Shown here in pieces: positions 39,667-49,600 of a DNA stretch of 64,000 nt; the first letter of the stretch is position 1, and the number at the start of each line of letters is the position of its first letter. The translations under genes were made by a program, and so were the position numbers. The notes under the pieces were generated by a model that did not search any database, was not told the origin of the DNA, and was given only the letters and a program-made list of their open reading frames with translations. This DNA comes from JAWLHA01 sp041690535 (lineage in GTDB: Bacteria; Pseudomonadota; Gammaproteobacteria; Thiohalomonadales; Thiohalomonadaceae). Location: the NCBI GenBank assembly GCA_041690535.1, contig JAWLHA010000006.1:47181-111180 (forward strand), read 5' to 3'.

Positions 39667-39771
39667 CGTTAGGCGCTTCCGGTTGGTTTTCTTGCTATGG
39701 TTTCGTGTTGCCGCTGTCCCACAGGCGCGCGGCGCTGTAGCCGATTCAATTCAATTCGCAGGATGCTCTGA

Positions 39772-42771
39772 ATGCCTACGCCCGACTCGCTCTCCCATTG
39801 TCCGACAAGTCAGGTGGCCATCTCTCTCATTCAGGAAGGGCACTGGCGGGCTGGCCAGATGGATTTCGAGAACCCCCTTTCATGCCATGCTACGGCCCTG
39901 CGATTGTGCGGTCAATTGTCCACCGCAGCCGCCCACGAGGCGCTGCTACACGTCATGGAGAGACACCAGATCCTGGGCACGGTCTTCGAAATGGGTGGCG
40001 AGCTCCCCATCCAATGCCCTTCGCCAACAATCCACCTCCCCTTGCCCGAAGAGATCGATCTGACGGATCTACCCGAAGAGGAGCAGCGCGCCGAGATGGA
40101 GTGGCTGGTGATGGAGGCCTGTCAAGAGCCGCTCGAGCCCAGCGAAGGCCCCCTGCTCCGTTACGAGCTGTATCAGTTGGCGGAGGATGAGCACATACTG
40201 CTCCTTTTGGTGCACCGGCTGCTTTTTGACGAGTGGTCCAGCCGGCTTTTGGCCGAAGAGTTCGCAGCTGTTTACAATGCCGTTGCGCGCAATGAAGTAC
40301 CGGTGTTGCCAGAACTTGGGGTGCAGTACCGCGATTTCTGCCATTGGCAACACCAGCAATTCGAGCAGGGAAGCTGGGAGGGGCAAATCCGTTACTGGCG
40401 CGATCGGCTCGGCGCAGGCCCGGAGACGTTGGAGTTACCCACTGATCGCCCGAGACCGGACTACCCCAGTCATCTAGCTGCCCGGCAGAGGCGGGACTTG
40501 CCGGCACGGCTCAAAACTCGACTCGATGCCGTCTCCTCTGAACAAAATGTGTCGTTGGCTGCAACGCTGCTGGCGGGATTCAATGTCCTGCTGCACATCT
40601 ACTCCGGCCAAAGCGATCTAACTGTGGGCGTACCCAGCTCGGGTCGCCACCGCCCCGAGTTTTCCCGTCTGATCGGAGCATTGGGCAACACCTTGGCGGT
40701 GCGCACCGCCTTCGGGGGCACGACGCGGTTCCGAGACCTGGTCTCGCAGGTTGCCACAGCCTACGAAGAAGCGCTTCGCCATCGGGATGTGCCACTGCAC
40801 GTTGCGCTGGAGGGCTGTGACGTTAGCCGGCAGTCTGGCTCGAGCTGGTCTCGTTTCGTGTTTGGCTACAAGCCCTTGGAGCAACGGGCAATTGTGGGAG
40901 AGGCTTTAAGCATCGAGCCCTTCGAATTCGACTCTGCCATCTCAAGCCACGAGTGGGAACTGAGTGTCAGTGAGTCCAATGATGCACTGAGTGCGTGCTT
41001 GACCTATGACACTGACCTTTACGAGGTACCGACCGCAGTCCGCGTGCTCGAGCACTTCGAAGACCTCCTCGAAGCTGCAGTGAGTAACCCTGATGCGGAA
41101 ATTGCCCACCTGCTCGCAGTGATCGACTCCAAACGCTCCGCGAACGATAACCGCCAGATGCAACCGCGGCCGGCCAACCCGTTCAAGGAGTTCGATCCAG
41201 CGGAGATCGAATCGACGATCCCCGAACGATTCCAGCGTATTGCTGCGTCGTACCCGGACCGGGTCGCGGTGATTAGCAAGCACGAGCGCTGGAGCTACGC
41301 TCAGTTGAACCGGCGCGCCAACCAGGTCGCACACGCCATTGTCAGTCGTTGCGGGCAACAGCACTGTCGGGTCGCCCTGCTGTTTGGCCAAGAGCCTACG
41401 ATGCTGTCGGGGCTTGTTGGCGCGCTCAAGGCCGGCAAGACCTACGTTGCCCTCGACAGCTCCGCACCCAGTCAGCGATTGAGGCAGATCCTGGAGGACG
41501 CCCAAGTGAGGGCCATCGTCACCCAGAATGCCCATTTGCAGCTGGCCATTTCGATTGCCCCGCCGGGCACCGAGCTCATCAATGTCGACGAAATTCCGAC
41601 GGATGCCGAGAGCAGTGAACCCGCAGCGACGGCTTCGCCCGACACGCCCGCATATCTCATCTACACCTCCGGATCGACGGGCAAGCCCAAAGGCGTGGTG
41701 CAGAATCACCGGAATGTGCTCCACTTTATCCGCGCATACACCAATAACCTCCATATCAGCAGTGAGGATACGACGACCCAGCTGTCAGCCTATAGCTTCG
41801 ACGCTGCAGTGATGGACATCTACGGGGCCCTGTTGAACGGCGCCACGCTCAGCTCGGTCCACCTGAAAAGCGAAGGTTTTCAAGAGCTCGGAAAGAGAAT
41901 GCGGGATGAACGGGTCACGATCTACCATTCGACCCCGACAGTCTTCCGTTACTTTGTGGACAGTCTGGCTTCCGGCGAACGGTTCCCTGATGTACGGCTG
42001 GTCGTTCTCGGCGGCGAACCGGTGACCCGCCGCGACGTCGATGCGTTCAAGAGGCACTTTGAGCGCCACTGCCTGTTCGTTAACCTGCTGGGTTCGACAG
42101 AGTCTTCTGTCCACCTGTTGAACTTCATCAACCACGAGACGGAACTCTCCGGCTCCTCGGTCCCCGCAGGCTTTCCCGTGGAGGAGACAGAGGTCATTCT
42201 GCTCGACGAACAGGGTATGGCCGTGCCGATATATGGGGAGATCGGGATCAGAAGCCCCTATATCGCCCTCCAATACTGGCAACAGGAAGCATTGAGCTCG
42301 TCAGTATTTGTCGATGATGAAGCGACAGGGCTCCGCATCTACCGAACCGGTGACATCGGGCGTCGATTGCCGAACGGCAGCATCGAGTGCTGTGGCAGAA
42401 GGGACTATCAGATCAAGATCAGGGGATATCGGGTCGAACTCGGTGAGGTGGAAGCCGTGCTGTCCGAGCATCCGGGTATCGAGCATTGCGCGGTGGTCGT
42501 CAGTGAGGATGACCAACAAGAGCCTCGGCTCGTGGCTTTCTTCACGAGCAAGGGGGGCTCGAGCTCAGTTGCACCCGCCGCTGATGAACTGCAGGGCTTC
42601 CTCTCCGAGAGACTTCCCAGCTACATGTTGCCCGCCCGGTTCCAGTGGCTGGAGGTGTTTGCATTGACCCCCACCGGAAAGATAGACAGGCGCCGGCTTG
42701 GTGGACACCTGCTGGCCGACAGCATCACTTGGGGTGACAACAGCCGCGATGACTTCGCTGTCGCCAGTTGA
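39772..42771 (+). CDS. NRPS with degenerate C domain and intact A domain, no carrier
   Basis: The 999-residue protein has a condensation-like domain (about residues 10-455) and an adenylation domain (about 470-985). The C-domain core HHxxxDG reads His148-Arg149-...-Asp153-Glu154, so the second, catalytic histidine and the glycine are lost. The A domain keeps A3 YTSGSTGKPKG near 630, A7 YRTGD, A8 IKIRGYRVELGEVE and A10 PTGKIDR with its lysine. A5 is unusual (NLLGSTESS). The protein ends soon after A10 with no T, TE or reductase domain. By-eye selectivity positions give D-A-M-H-V-L-L-V-H-K, for which I know no match. It is the first plus-strand gene after the divergent protease. It may act as a stand-alone amino-acid activator. 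Confidence 0.85.
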   Translation: MPTPDSLSHCPTSQVAISLIQEGHWRAGQMDFENPLSCHATALRLCGQLSTAAAHEALLHVMERHQILGTVFEMGGELPIQCPSPTIHLPLPEEIDLTDLPEEEQRAEMEWLVMEACQEPLEPSEGPLLRYELYQLAEDEHILLLLVHRLLFDEWSSRLLAEEFAAVYNAVARNEVPVLPELGVQYRDFCHWQHQQFEQGSWEGQIRYWRDRLGAGPETLELPTDRPRPDYPSHLAARQRRDLPARLKTRLDAVSSEQNVSLAATLLAGFNVLLHIYSGQSDLTVGVPSSGRHRPEFSRLIGALGNTLAVRTAFGGTTRFRDLVSQVATAYEEALRHRDVPLHVALEGCDVSRQSGSSWSRFVFGYKPLEQRAIVGEALSIEPFEFDSAISSHEWELSVSESNDALSACLTYDTDLYEVPTAVRVLEHFEDLLEAAVSNPDAEIAHLLAVIDSKRSANDNRQMQPRPANPFKEFDPAEIESTIPERFQRIAASYPDRVAVISKHERWSYAQLNRRANQVAHAIVSRCGQQHCRVALLFGQEPTMLSGLVGALKAGKTYVALDSSAPSQRLRQILEDAQVRAIVTQNAHLQLAISIAPPGTELINVDEIPTDAESSEPAATASPDTPAYLIYTSGSTGKPKGVVQNHRNVLHFIRAYTNNLHISSEDTTTQLSAYSFDAAVMDIYGALLNGATLSSVHLKSEGFQELGKRMRDERVTIYHSTPTVFRYFVDSLASGERFPDVRLVVLGGEPVTRRDVDAFKRHFERHCLFVNLLGSTESSVHLLNFINHETELSGSSVPAGFPVEETEVILLDEQGMAVPIYGEIGIRSPYIALQYWQQEALSSSVFVDDEATGLRIYRTGDIGRRLPNGSIECCGRRDYQIKIRGYRVELGEVEAVLSEHPGIEHCAVVVSEDDQQEPRLVAFFTSKGGSSSVAPAADELQGFLSERLPSYMLPARFQWLEVFALTPTGKIDRRRLGGHLLADSITWGDNSRDDFAVAS

Positions 42772-42935
42772 GTGGGGGCCTGAGCTTTTTCAGCACTCCG
42801 TCCACCGGGGCAAGAAGTCGCTCGTCTGGGCAGGGCAACCGCACATCGTTGCCTGTATGTGGGAATATTTTCTCGCGCAACCGATTTCTCCCTGCGCTCA
42901 AGCCCACGGTCACAAGAGAGAACCCTGGGTAATGG

Positions 42936-43592
42936 GTGCCGAGATCGTTCGTGACAGTCGAATGGTTTGACGTGGGTTCCCTGCCGGGCATCGTGATTCA
43001 CGTTCGGGCTTACCGTTTGGTTTTCGAACACGCGCCGGAGCATTCAAGCACCCTTTCATCGGAGGCCTTGGATTCGCTTTTTCAGGATGTGAATCGGTTG
43101 TGGCATGTCGGGCGAATTCGGTGGCGCTTGACATCGGTGCTCACCCGGCGAATCGGCGCCAATGTAGCGACAGACCTCCCCTATGTGACCACTCGTGCCG
43201 AGTTGCGGCGCCATCTTGCTGCGATATCACCAGAGCTTCCCCCAGTGGTGGCACAGCGCCTGTGGCGGGTGTGCCTGATGCACAGGTTCCCGATCAAGTC
43301 CGGCGGCGTATACCTTCCGGAGAGGGGCACTGTGCACTTTTCCGAATTCAATGCGAAGGGGCACACTAGCGCCGTCGTACTCGCGCATGAGTTGGGGCAT
43401 TCACTGGGGCTGCCGCATAGCGACGGCGAATTCAACCTCATGAATCCGGAGGTGTTGAGGCTCATTCATAGGTGCCACGCTTCCGACCCCGATGGGCTGG
43501 CTGCATCGCCGCCCATTCTGTCCAGGGAGCAGATTCAGGCGGCAAGGAATCAGGCTGCATCCGGACCATTCGGCGGTGGTGAGGCAGTGTAG
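42936..43592 (+). CDS. Metzincin-like metalloprotease, second paralogue, no signal seen
   Basis: The 218-residue product aligns over its length with the catalytic part of the protease at 38809-39666: SLFQDVNRLWHVGRIRW, QRLWRVCLMHRFPIKSGGVYLPE and the zinc motif HELGHSLGLPH (His151, His155, His161), with Met-turn FNLMN. It lacks a recognisable signal peptide and both EF-hands. The start is uncertain: GTG at 42936 or GTG at 42951. The gap before it shows no better start. It may be a cytoplasmic form, or an N-terminally eroded copy. Confidence 0.65.
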   Translation: MPRSFVTVEWFDVGSLPGIVIHVRAYRLVFEHAPEHSSTLSSEALDSLFQDVNRLWHVGRIRWRLTSVLTRRIGANVATDLPYVTTRAELRRHLAAISPELPPVVAQRLWRVCLMHRFPIKSGGVYLPERGTVHFSEFNAKGHTSAVVLAHELGHSLGLPHSDGEFNLMNPEVLRLIHRCHASDPDGLAASPPILSREQIQAARNQAASGPFGGGEAV

Positions 43593-43619
43593 TCTTGAGC
43601 TCTGAAGCCAAGCTACTGG

Positions 43620-43808
43620 CTAGAGCACCGCAGAGATAAATCCGAGGCGCCCAACATGTAGGGTGGATAAGCGCAGCGCATCCACCGTGCGGCGTCGAAT
43701 GGGTGGATGCGCTGCGCTTATCCACCCTACCTCGGTTCGCTGCCCCCGCCACCTGCGGCGCAACTTGGCTGCGATTGGCGAGCTATCGGTACCTGTTCGG
43801 TGCTCTAG
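43620..43808 (+). mobile_element. MITE-like palindromic repeat, copy C
   Basis: The 189-bp element starts CTAGAGCACCGCAGAG (terminal repeat slightly mutated) and ends CCTGTTCGGTGCTCTAG, with the same internal palindromes as copy B plus a complete CCACCCTACCTCGG arm. It lies between the second metalloprotease and the export gene. Confidence 0.88.
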
Positions 43809-43864
43809 CGATTCACCAGGAGGAGATCTGTCCCAATGTAGTGGCGCATCGAGGCAAAGACTTA

Positions 43865-44011
43865 ATGACAACCACTCCGCGCCCATCTGCTGGATCAGCC
43901 GGGGGCGGTGTGCGCTCCGACGGAGGAGTTTGTGAGAGTTTATCGGCCCTTTCCGGTCATCAGAAGGAGTGTGGCAGCTTAGTGGGCGCTCGAACGCGGC
44001 GCGCCAGTTGA
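43865..44011 (+). CDS. Small Gly/Ser-rich ORF with two cysteines upstream of the export gene
   Basis: An ATG at 43865 opens 48 codons ending in TGA before 44012. The peptide is Gly/Ser/Arg-rich with two cysteines (VCESLS and KECGSL). A weak GAGG lies ten bases before the start. It directly precedes the gene for a PqqD-like/M50/HlyD export protein. It could be a secreted or modified peptide, a leader, or an open frame by chance. No family is recognised. Confidence 0.3.
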   Translation: MTTTPRPSAGSAGGGVRSDGGVCESLSALSGHQKECGSLVGARTRRAS

Positions 44012-44068
44012 AGGCTGTCGGGCAACATACCTCATTTATATTATCGGCATCGGCTTTCACGTTTTCGT

Positions 44069-46429
44069 ATGAAACTTCTTCGTAATACTTTGGTGATCCT
44101 CCCTGGGGGGCGTGACGGCTCATCCGTTTTTGTTCGAGATCCCGAGTCCCGCGAACTCTACAGTTTCGGGCAGGGGGAGGCCTACCTGCTTGATGCGTTG
44201 CGACGGCCCTACGAAGACTCAACCGTGGTGTCGGACTATACAGTCCGTTTTGGGGAGGGTTTCACTACTGCCGATCTGCATGCGTTCATCGCCAAACTGG
44301 ACGCTTGGGGACTCCTGACACACGTGGAGGCGACGCTCCCATCGGGTGCGCAGTCCACTCTTGGAGTGACCCCGGAAACCGACACCTCGCCTCCATCGAG
44401 CGCGGGAGGTGAGCAAGGGAACGAGAGGGGGCACCGCGACGGGGACGAACCCAAAAATTCTTACAAAAATCATTGGTCGCTCTTTTACCCCGAGCCGCTC
44501 CTTGACCGGTTGGTCGCCTGGTTTGGTTTTGGTCGCCACTTCGTCAGTCTCCTTCCCCTACTCTTCGTCCTGGCGGTGATTGGATCCGTAATCAAGCGAC
44601 ATCTGCTGATGGTCGATCTTCGAGTCATCTCCATCAATTTGAACCTGCTGGAGCATGTACTGTTCACGCTGTTTACAACCAATCTTGCCACCCAACTGCT
44701 CAAGGGGGCTGTAGCGCGCCATTTCACTCTGGCGACCCCGAGCTTCGGTCTGTCGCTCATCTTCGGTCTCTTACCCCGCTTCAATATTCGCATTGAAGTC
44801 CCCCCCGAGACGCCAAAACGGGCGAGGCTGTGGGTGGCCGGAGCACCGGTGATTGCGCGTCTTATCCTTTTCCCTCTGGGCTTCACTCTGTGGCTGGCCA
44901 CCCGTACCCAGGGGACAGCACTGCCCTTCTTTGGATTGGCGCTGGCACTCATTTCGATGATCTCGCTCCTGTTCGTCATCAATCCACTGATGGGGAATGC
45001 CGGTTATCGATTCCTCAGCGATTACTACGACAACCCAAGACTGCGGGAAAAGGCGTTTCGGGCTCTTCGCTACCGCTTCTCGCCGCCTCCGGGCGTTGTG
45101 GCTCAGTACGTGGAGGACAGTCGCCCACTTCGCGTTTACGCACTGGCATCCATTGCGTTTTCCGTGGCATTGATTGGTTTCATTACCACCGCGGCCGCAG
45201 CGTGGCTGGAGTTCAACTATGGAGGCCTGGGGGTGGCGGTGACGCTGTTGCTGCTGCTCTATCTCTGGGTGCGCTTCCGCGAACGCATCTCCCCCAAAGG
45301 GCGTCGGCGGCCCACATCTCCATCGAAGCACGAGGAGCCGAGCCACAATGCAGCCCGCCCCTTGGCGAGCGGGGCACAGGCGGGCGGCCCATCACTCCTC
45401 CAGCGGGTTCGCTACATGCCTTGGGGGCGCTATGGTATGTTATGCCTGCTCACAGGTGCACTTTTTCTGCCCTACCGTTACGAATCGGGTGGCGCGGCCC
45501 AAGTCGTGCCAATGAAGGAGCAGGAGATCTACGCCGAACATCCCGGCCTGATCGAGCACGTCTACTACGATGGGGGTGAGTGGGTAGAGTGGGGGACCGT
45601 CATCGCCAGAATGACCAGCGTAAAACAGCGTCGTGATGTGGCTGTCACGGAGGCACAGATCCAGAAGAAGCAGGAAGAGCTGCAGGTACTCCTGACTACC
45701 CCCACGCCGCAAGAGCTCGCGCTGGCAGAGGAGGCATTGCGCAAGGCACAGGTGCAGCTGAAATACAGCAGTGCACGCGCAGAAAGACAGAAAAAACTCT
45801 ATGAGAGTCAAAGTGTTTCGTTTGAAACGTTGCAAAATGCGTTGGAACGGATGGATGTTGACTATCAGGAGGTCCGCGAGAAGGAAGCAAGCCTGGCGAT
45901 GATCAGGAGCCGGGTGAACCCTCACCAAATCGAAGCCCTCAAGGCCGAGCTCAAGGCGTTGAGCAATGACCTGGTGTACTTCAAGGAGCTGTTGCGTCGT
46001 ACCGAACTCACGATGCCCTTCGATGGCACAATCACGACCATGCACCTGAAGAACCGGGAAAACAAATATCTTGGAGATGGGGAGCTGTTCGCAAAGGTGG
46101 AGGACTCCAGCCGCGCGACCATCGAGATAGAGATTCCCGAGGCCGACATAGACGTCATCTCTGCAGGCAACCGAGTGCGTTTGAAGCTGGTTGCCTTTCC
46201 CAACCAAGTCTTCGAGGGGCAGGTTTCGAGTATCTATCCCTCTTCCACACAGGTGTCGTATGGTGTAGTCGTCAAAGTCACAAGTGTCATGGATAATCGG
46301 GCCGGATTGCTCAAGTCAGGTATGACCGGATATGCCAAGGTAGATGGCCGGGAGATGTTCGTCGCGGAGGCTTTCAGCCGTGCCCTGACGAGGTTCTTCC
46401 AGGTGGAGGTCTGGTCCTGGCTGCCGTGA
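44069..46429 (+). CDS. PqqD-like / inactive M50-like membrane / HlyD adaptor fusion
   Basis: The 786-residue protein joins three parts. Residues ~1-95 resemble a PqqD-type winged helix (SVFVRDPESRELYSFGQGEAYLL, LHAFIAKLDAWGLL). Residues ~150-450 are a polytopic region like M50 peptidases, with the late family motif NPLMGNAGYRFLSDYYDNPRLRE, but the usual HExxH is absent (its place reads NLATQLLKGAVARH). Residues ~470-786 are an HlyD-type periplasmic adaptor with a lipoyl half (EHPGLIEHVYYDGGEWVEWG), a coiled coil and a return barrel. It is likely an export or envelope adaptor for the NRPS product or a peptide. It starts with ATG at 44069 and lies 212 bp before NRPS2. Confidence 0.75.
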   Translation: MKLLRNTLVILPGGRDGSSVFVRDPESRELYSFGQGEAYLLDALRRPYEDSTVVSDYTVRFGEGFTTADLHAFIAKLDAWGLLTHVEATLPSGAQSTLGVTPETDTSPPSSAGGEQGNERGHRDGDEPKNSYKNHWSLFYPEPLLDRLVAWFGFGRHFVSLLPLLFVLAVIGSVIKRHLLMVDLRVISINLNLLEHVLFTLFTTNLATQLLKGAVARHFTLATPSFGLSLIFGLLPRFNIRIEVPPETPKRARLWVAGAPVIARLILFPLGFTLWLATRTQGTALPFFGLALALISMISLLFVINPLMGNAGYRFLSDYYDNPRLREKAFRALRYRFSPPPGVVAQYVEDSRPLRVYALASIAFSVALIGFITTAAAAWLEFNYGGLGVAVTLLLLLYLWVRFRERISPKGRRRPTSPSKHEEPSHNAARPLASGAQAGGPSLLQRVRYMPWGRYGMLCLLTGALFLPYRYESGGAAQVVPMKEQEIYAEHPGLIEHVYYDGGEWVEWGTVIARMTSVKQRRDVAVTEAQIQKKQEELQVLLTTPTPQELALAEEALRKAQVQLKYSSARAERQKKLYESQSVSFETLQNALERMDVDYQEVREKEASLAMIRSRVNPHQIEALKAELKALSNDLVYFKELLRRTELTMPFDGTITTMHLKNRENKYLGDGELFAKVEDSSRATIEIEIPEADIDVISAGNRVRLKLVAFPNQVFEGQVSSIYPSSTQVSYGVVVKVTSVMDNRAGLLKSGMTGYAKVDGREMFVAEAFSRALTRFFQVEVWSWLP

Positions 46430-46641
46430 TGAGAGCGCTCATCGTAATCGGCAGTGGTTCATTCTCTTCGCTTTGTGCTGGTTGCGTTACGGGAATAACG
46501 AGACGGTTGTCGTGATTGCGGACTTCAGACGGCTTTGTCGGTATCTTCGGCATCGCCAAAATGCCGCAACCATAGCATCGGCCAATAAACATTAAGCCAG
46601 TCAACCAGCTCGTGGTGAGTAGGGAGCACAGTTTGGGAAAC

Positions 46642-49600
46642 ATGAACGTCGCAGGCGAAACCCCTTTTGAACTGTCATCCGATGACATCGAGGACGTTTA
46701 CGGCCTTTCACCGCTTCAGCAAGGAATGCTGTTCCACACGCTGCGGGACAGCGGTGTGGGGATGTACATCAGTCAGGCCGTGAATCGGTATGACGACCTG
46801 GACGTGGATGCGCTGCGACACGCCTGGCAGTGTGCCATTGACCGCCACACCATCCTGCGCACCTCTTTCCACTGGGATGATCCCGAGCATCCTCGGCAAG
46901 TGGTGCACAAGCACGTCGAGGTCCCCTTCGAGGTGCTCGATTGGCGAGGGCTTGCGCCCGCCGAGCAGGCCACCAAGTTGCGACACTACCAGCGGGAAGA
47001 CATGGAGCGTGGGTTCGACCTCACCAAGCCGGCACTGCTGCGAATCACGGTGGTGCAGGTCGGGCGGAACCGCTGGTACAGCATCAACAGCCACCACCAT
47101 ATCATCCTTGACGGTTGGTCGGGTGGCATCTTGGCCGCGGAAATCGGGCGGATGTACGAGGCAACCCGGCGCGGTAGAACAGTTTCGCTGCCGGAGCCGC
47201 GCCCGTTCGGCGATTACATCCGTTGGATAGAGGCACAGGATTTAGGTCGAGTCGAGCAGTTCTGGCGTCTGCAATTGCGGGGGATCGATGCGGCGACCCC
47301 GCTTCCGGCCGACAAGGGGGCGAGAAAGCAGCGGATGCGCAGCCATGTCGAATCGTGGTCGGTGAAGTTCGATCGCACCGGCGTCAATGCGCTGGATGCG
47401 CTCGCGCGGAGCTGCCGAGTCACGCTCAACACCCTGGTCTTGGCGGCCTGGTCGATCGTCCTGAGCCGCTATAGCGGCGAACGGGCCGTGCTGTTTGGCA
47501 TGTTGGTTGCGGGGCGTCCCCCCTCCCTGGAGGGGGTCGAATCAATCGTGGGCATGTTCCTGAACACCGTGCCGTTCCGGATCAGCATCGAAGAAGAGAT
47601 GCCGCTCAACGAGTGGTTGCGTGAGATCCAGCGCCGCCATATCGAACTCCAGGACTATGAACACAGTCCACTCATGCTGGTTCAGAAGTGGAGTGAAATC
47701 CCTGCCGGGACACCGCTGTTCGGCAGCATCATCGCACGCAAGGATATTACCCAGGCCGGCAAAAGCGGGGTTACGTCACGACGCGCCGGGAAGGGGAAGT
47801 CGGAGCAATCCACATTTCAGCAGAACTACCCTCTGCTGCTGAACATCCTTGCCAGCGATGGCGTAGAGCTCAAAATCACTTACGACGTCCGACGCTTTGA
47901 GGCACCTGACATCGCTCGCGTCATGGAGCAGTTGCGAGCCCTGCTCGAATCGATGACCCTGGATCCCGCGCAGACCGTTGCGGATCTGCAGCTGATGTCG
48001 CCTGAAGAGCGCAAGAGGGTTTTGGTCGACTGGAACAACACCACCGTCGATGGGGGGGAGACCCGCTGTTTACACCAGCTGTTCGAGAAGCAGGTGGCCG
48101 ACCGCGCTGGCCATACCGCCATCCGCTTGGGCGATGGCACCTCACACTCTTACGGGCAAATCAACGAACGGGCCAACCGTCTGGCCCGTTACCTGCTGGA
48201 GAACGGAGTGGGCGCGGGAACGCTGGCGGCCATTCACGGAGGCCCGTCCGTCGACAGCCTGATTGCGCTCCTGGCGGTGCTCAAGGCGGGCGCCGCCTAC
48301 TTGCCGTTCGATTCGACAGAGACCACGCCCCTGCTCGCTGAATCGCTGCAAGCCGCAGGTGTCACCGCGGTGCTCCTGCACTCGCGGGATCGGGCGCTGT
48401 TTCTGGAAGGAGAGGTGAGGTTGATCTGTGTCGACCACTGCACCGAGCTGCTTGCCAACCACTCCAGTGACAACACCGCCCCCGCCACGGGGAGTGATGA
48501 TCTTGCCTGTGTGCTGCTCAAGTGGCATACGGCCGAGTCGCCGGTCGCGATGGGCCTGTCCCATCGTGCTGCGTTGGCGCGGGCACACGCGGTTCCGGTC
48601 TTCGAGGGTGAGCAAGAGACGGTCGCCGTGCTCTATCCATTTGACTCGGCACAGTTCCAGTGCGAACTGCACGCCGCGTGGAGCCGGGGGGCGGGCGTTG
48701 CACTGTTCGCGCCATCATTGGTTGATGCCCCACCGCTTCTGGCCAAAACCGTTGCCGAGGCAGGAGCGCGACGGGTGGTGGGATCACCAAGCCTGCTGCG
48801 TGCAATGCTCGATGCCGGGGCGGACGTCGCCGCATTGCTGCCCGCCAATTTGCAATGGGTATGCACTGGTGAGGCGCTGCCTGCAGATCTCTGCCAGCAG
48901 CTGGAACAGCTGCTGCCCGGCGCGACGCTCGGCAACCTCTACAGCTGCTTCGAGGCGGGTCATGCCATTTGGCAGAGGGTGCGCTCGGGAGACGGTTGGG
49001 GCGCATCCCCCCCGCTGGGCAAGCCGCTGCCGGGAGTCCACGTCTACATACTGGACGCCAAGGGTGAGCCCTGCCCCATCGGCGTGCCGGGTGAGTTGCA
49101 TCTCGCCGGGAAGGGGTTGGGGGCGCCCTACGCATTGGCCGGCTTCCAGGGAGCGATCACGCTATCCCCCGAGGATCCGTTCTGCAGCGGCTGCGACCAC
49201 CCGATGGTTGCCACCGGTGACCTGGCACGTTGGTCGGCAGACGGCCACATCCATTACTTGGGGCGGCGCGATCAACTGGTGTCGCCAAGTGGGGCTCCCC
49301 TCAATATCACCTCAATCGAGCTGGCGCTTCGGCGGCAGCCGTCGGTTCGGGAGGCCGCCGTCGTTGTACGCGGCGACAGTGAGCTCGTCGCCTGGGTGAT
49401 TCCGAACGGCGCCCTCGATCTCAACGAGCTGCACCACGCCATTGCCCGGGAGCTTCCCGCCAAGACGATGCCGTCCCGATACGTCCCTGCCGGGTCACTC
49501 CCACGCACCCGCACCGGCATACTCGACCGCAAGGCCCTGGCCGGTTCCCACGAACCCGGCGTAGAGGTGAGCCAGGTGAAGCGCTCCCTTCGTCCGCCTG

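Noticed and set aside
42698..42970. 90-codon frame between NRPS1 and the second protease, considered as a missing signal peptide
   Set aside because: It overlaps the NRPS1 end in another frame and does not resemble the first protease's leader.
46612..46641. Upstream GTG starts for NRPS2
   Set aside because: The ATG at 46642 is closer to the conserved start of the C domain and has GGGA nearby; the GTGs cannot be excluded.
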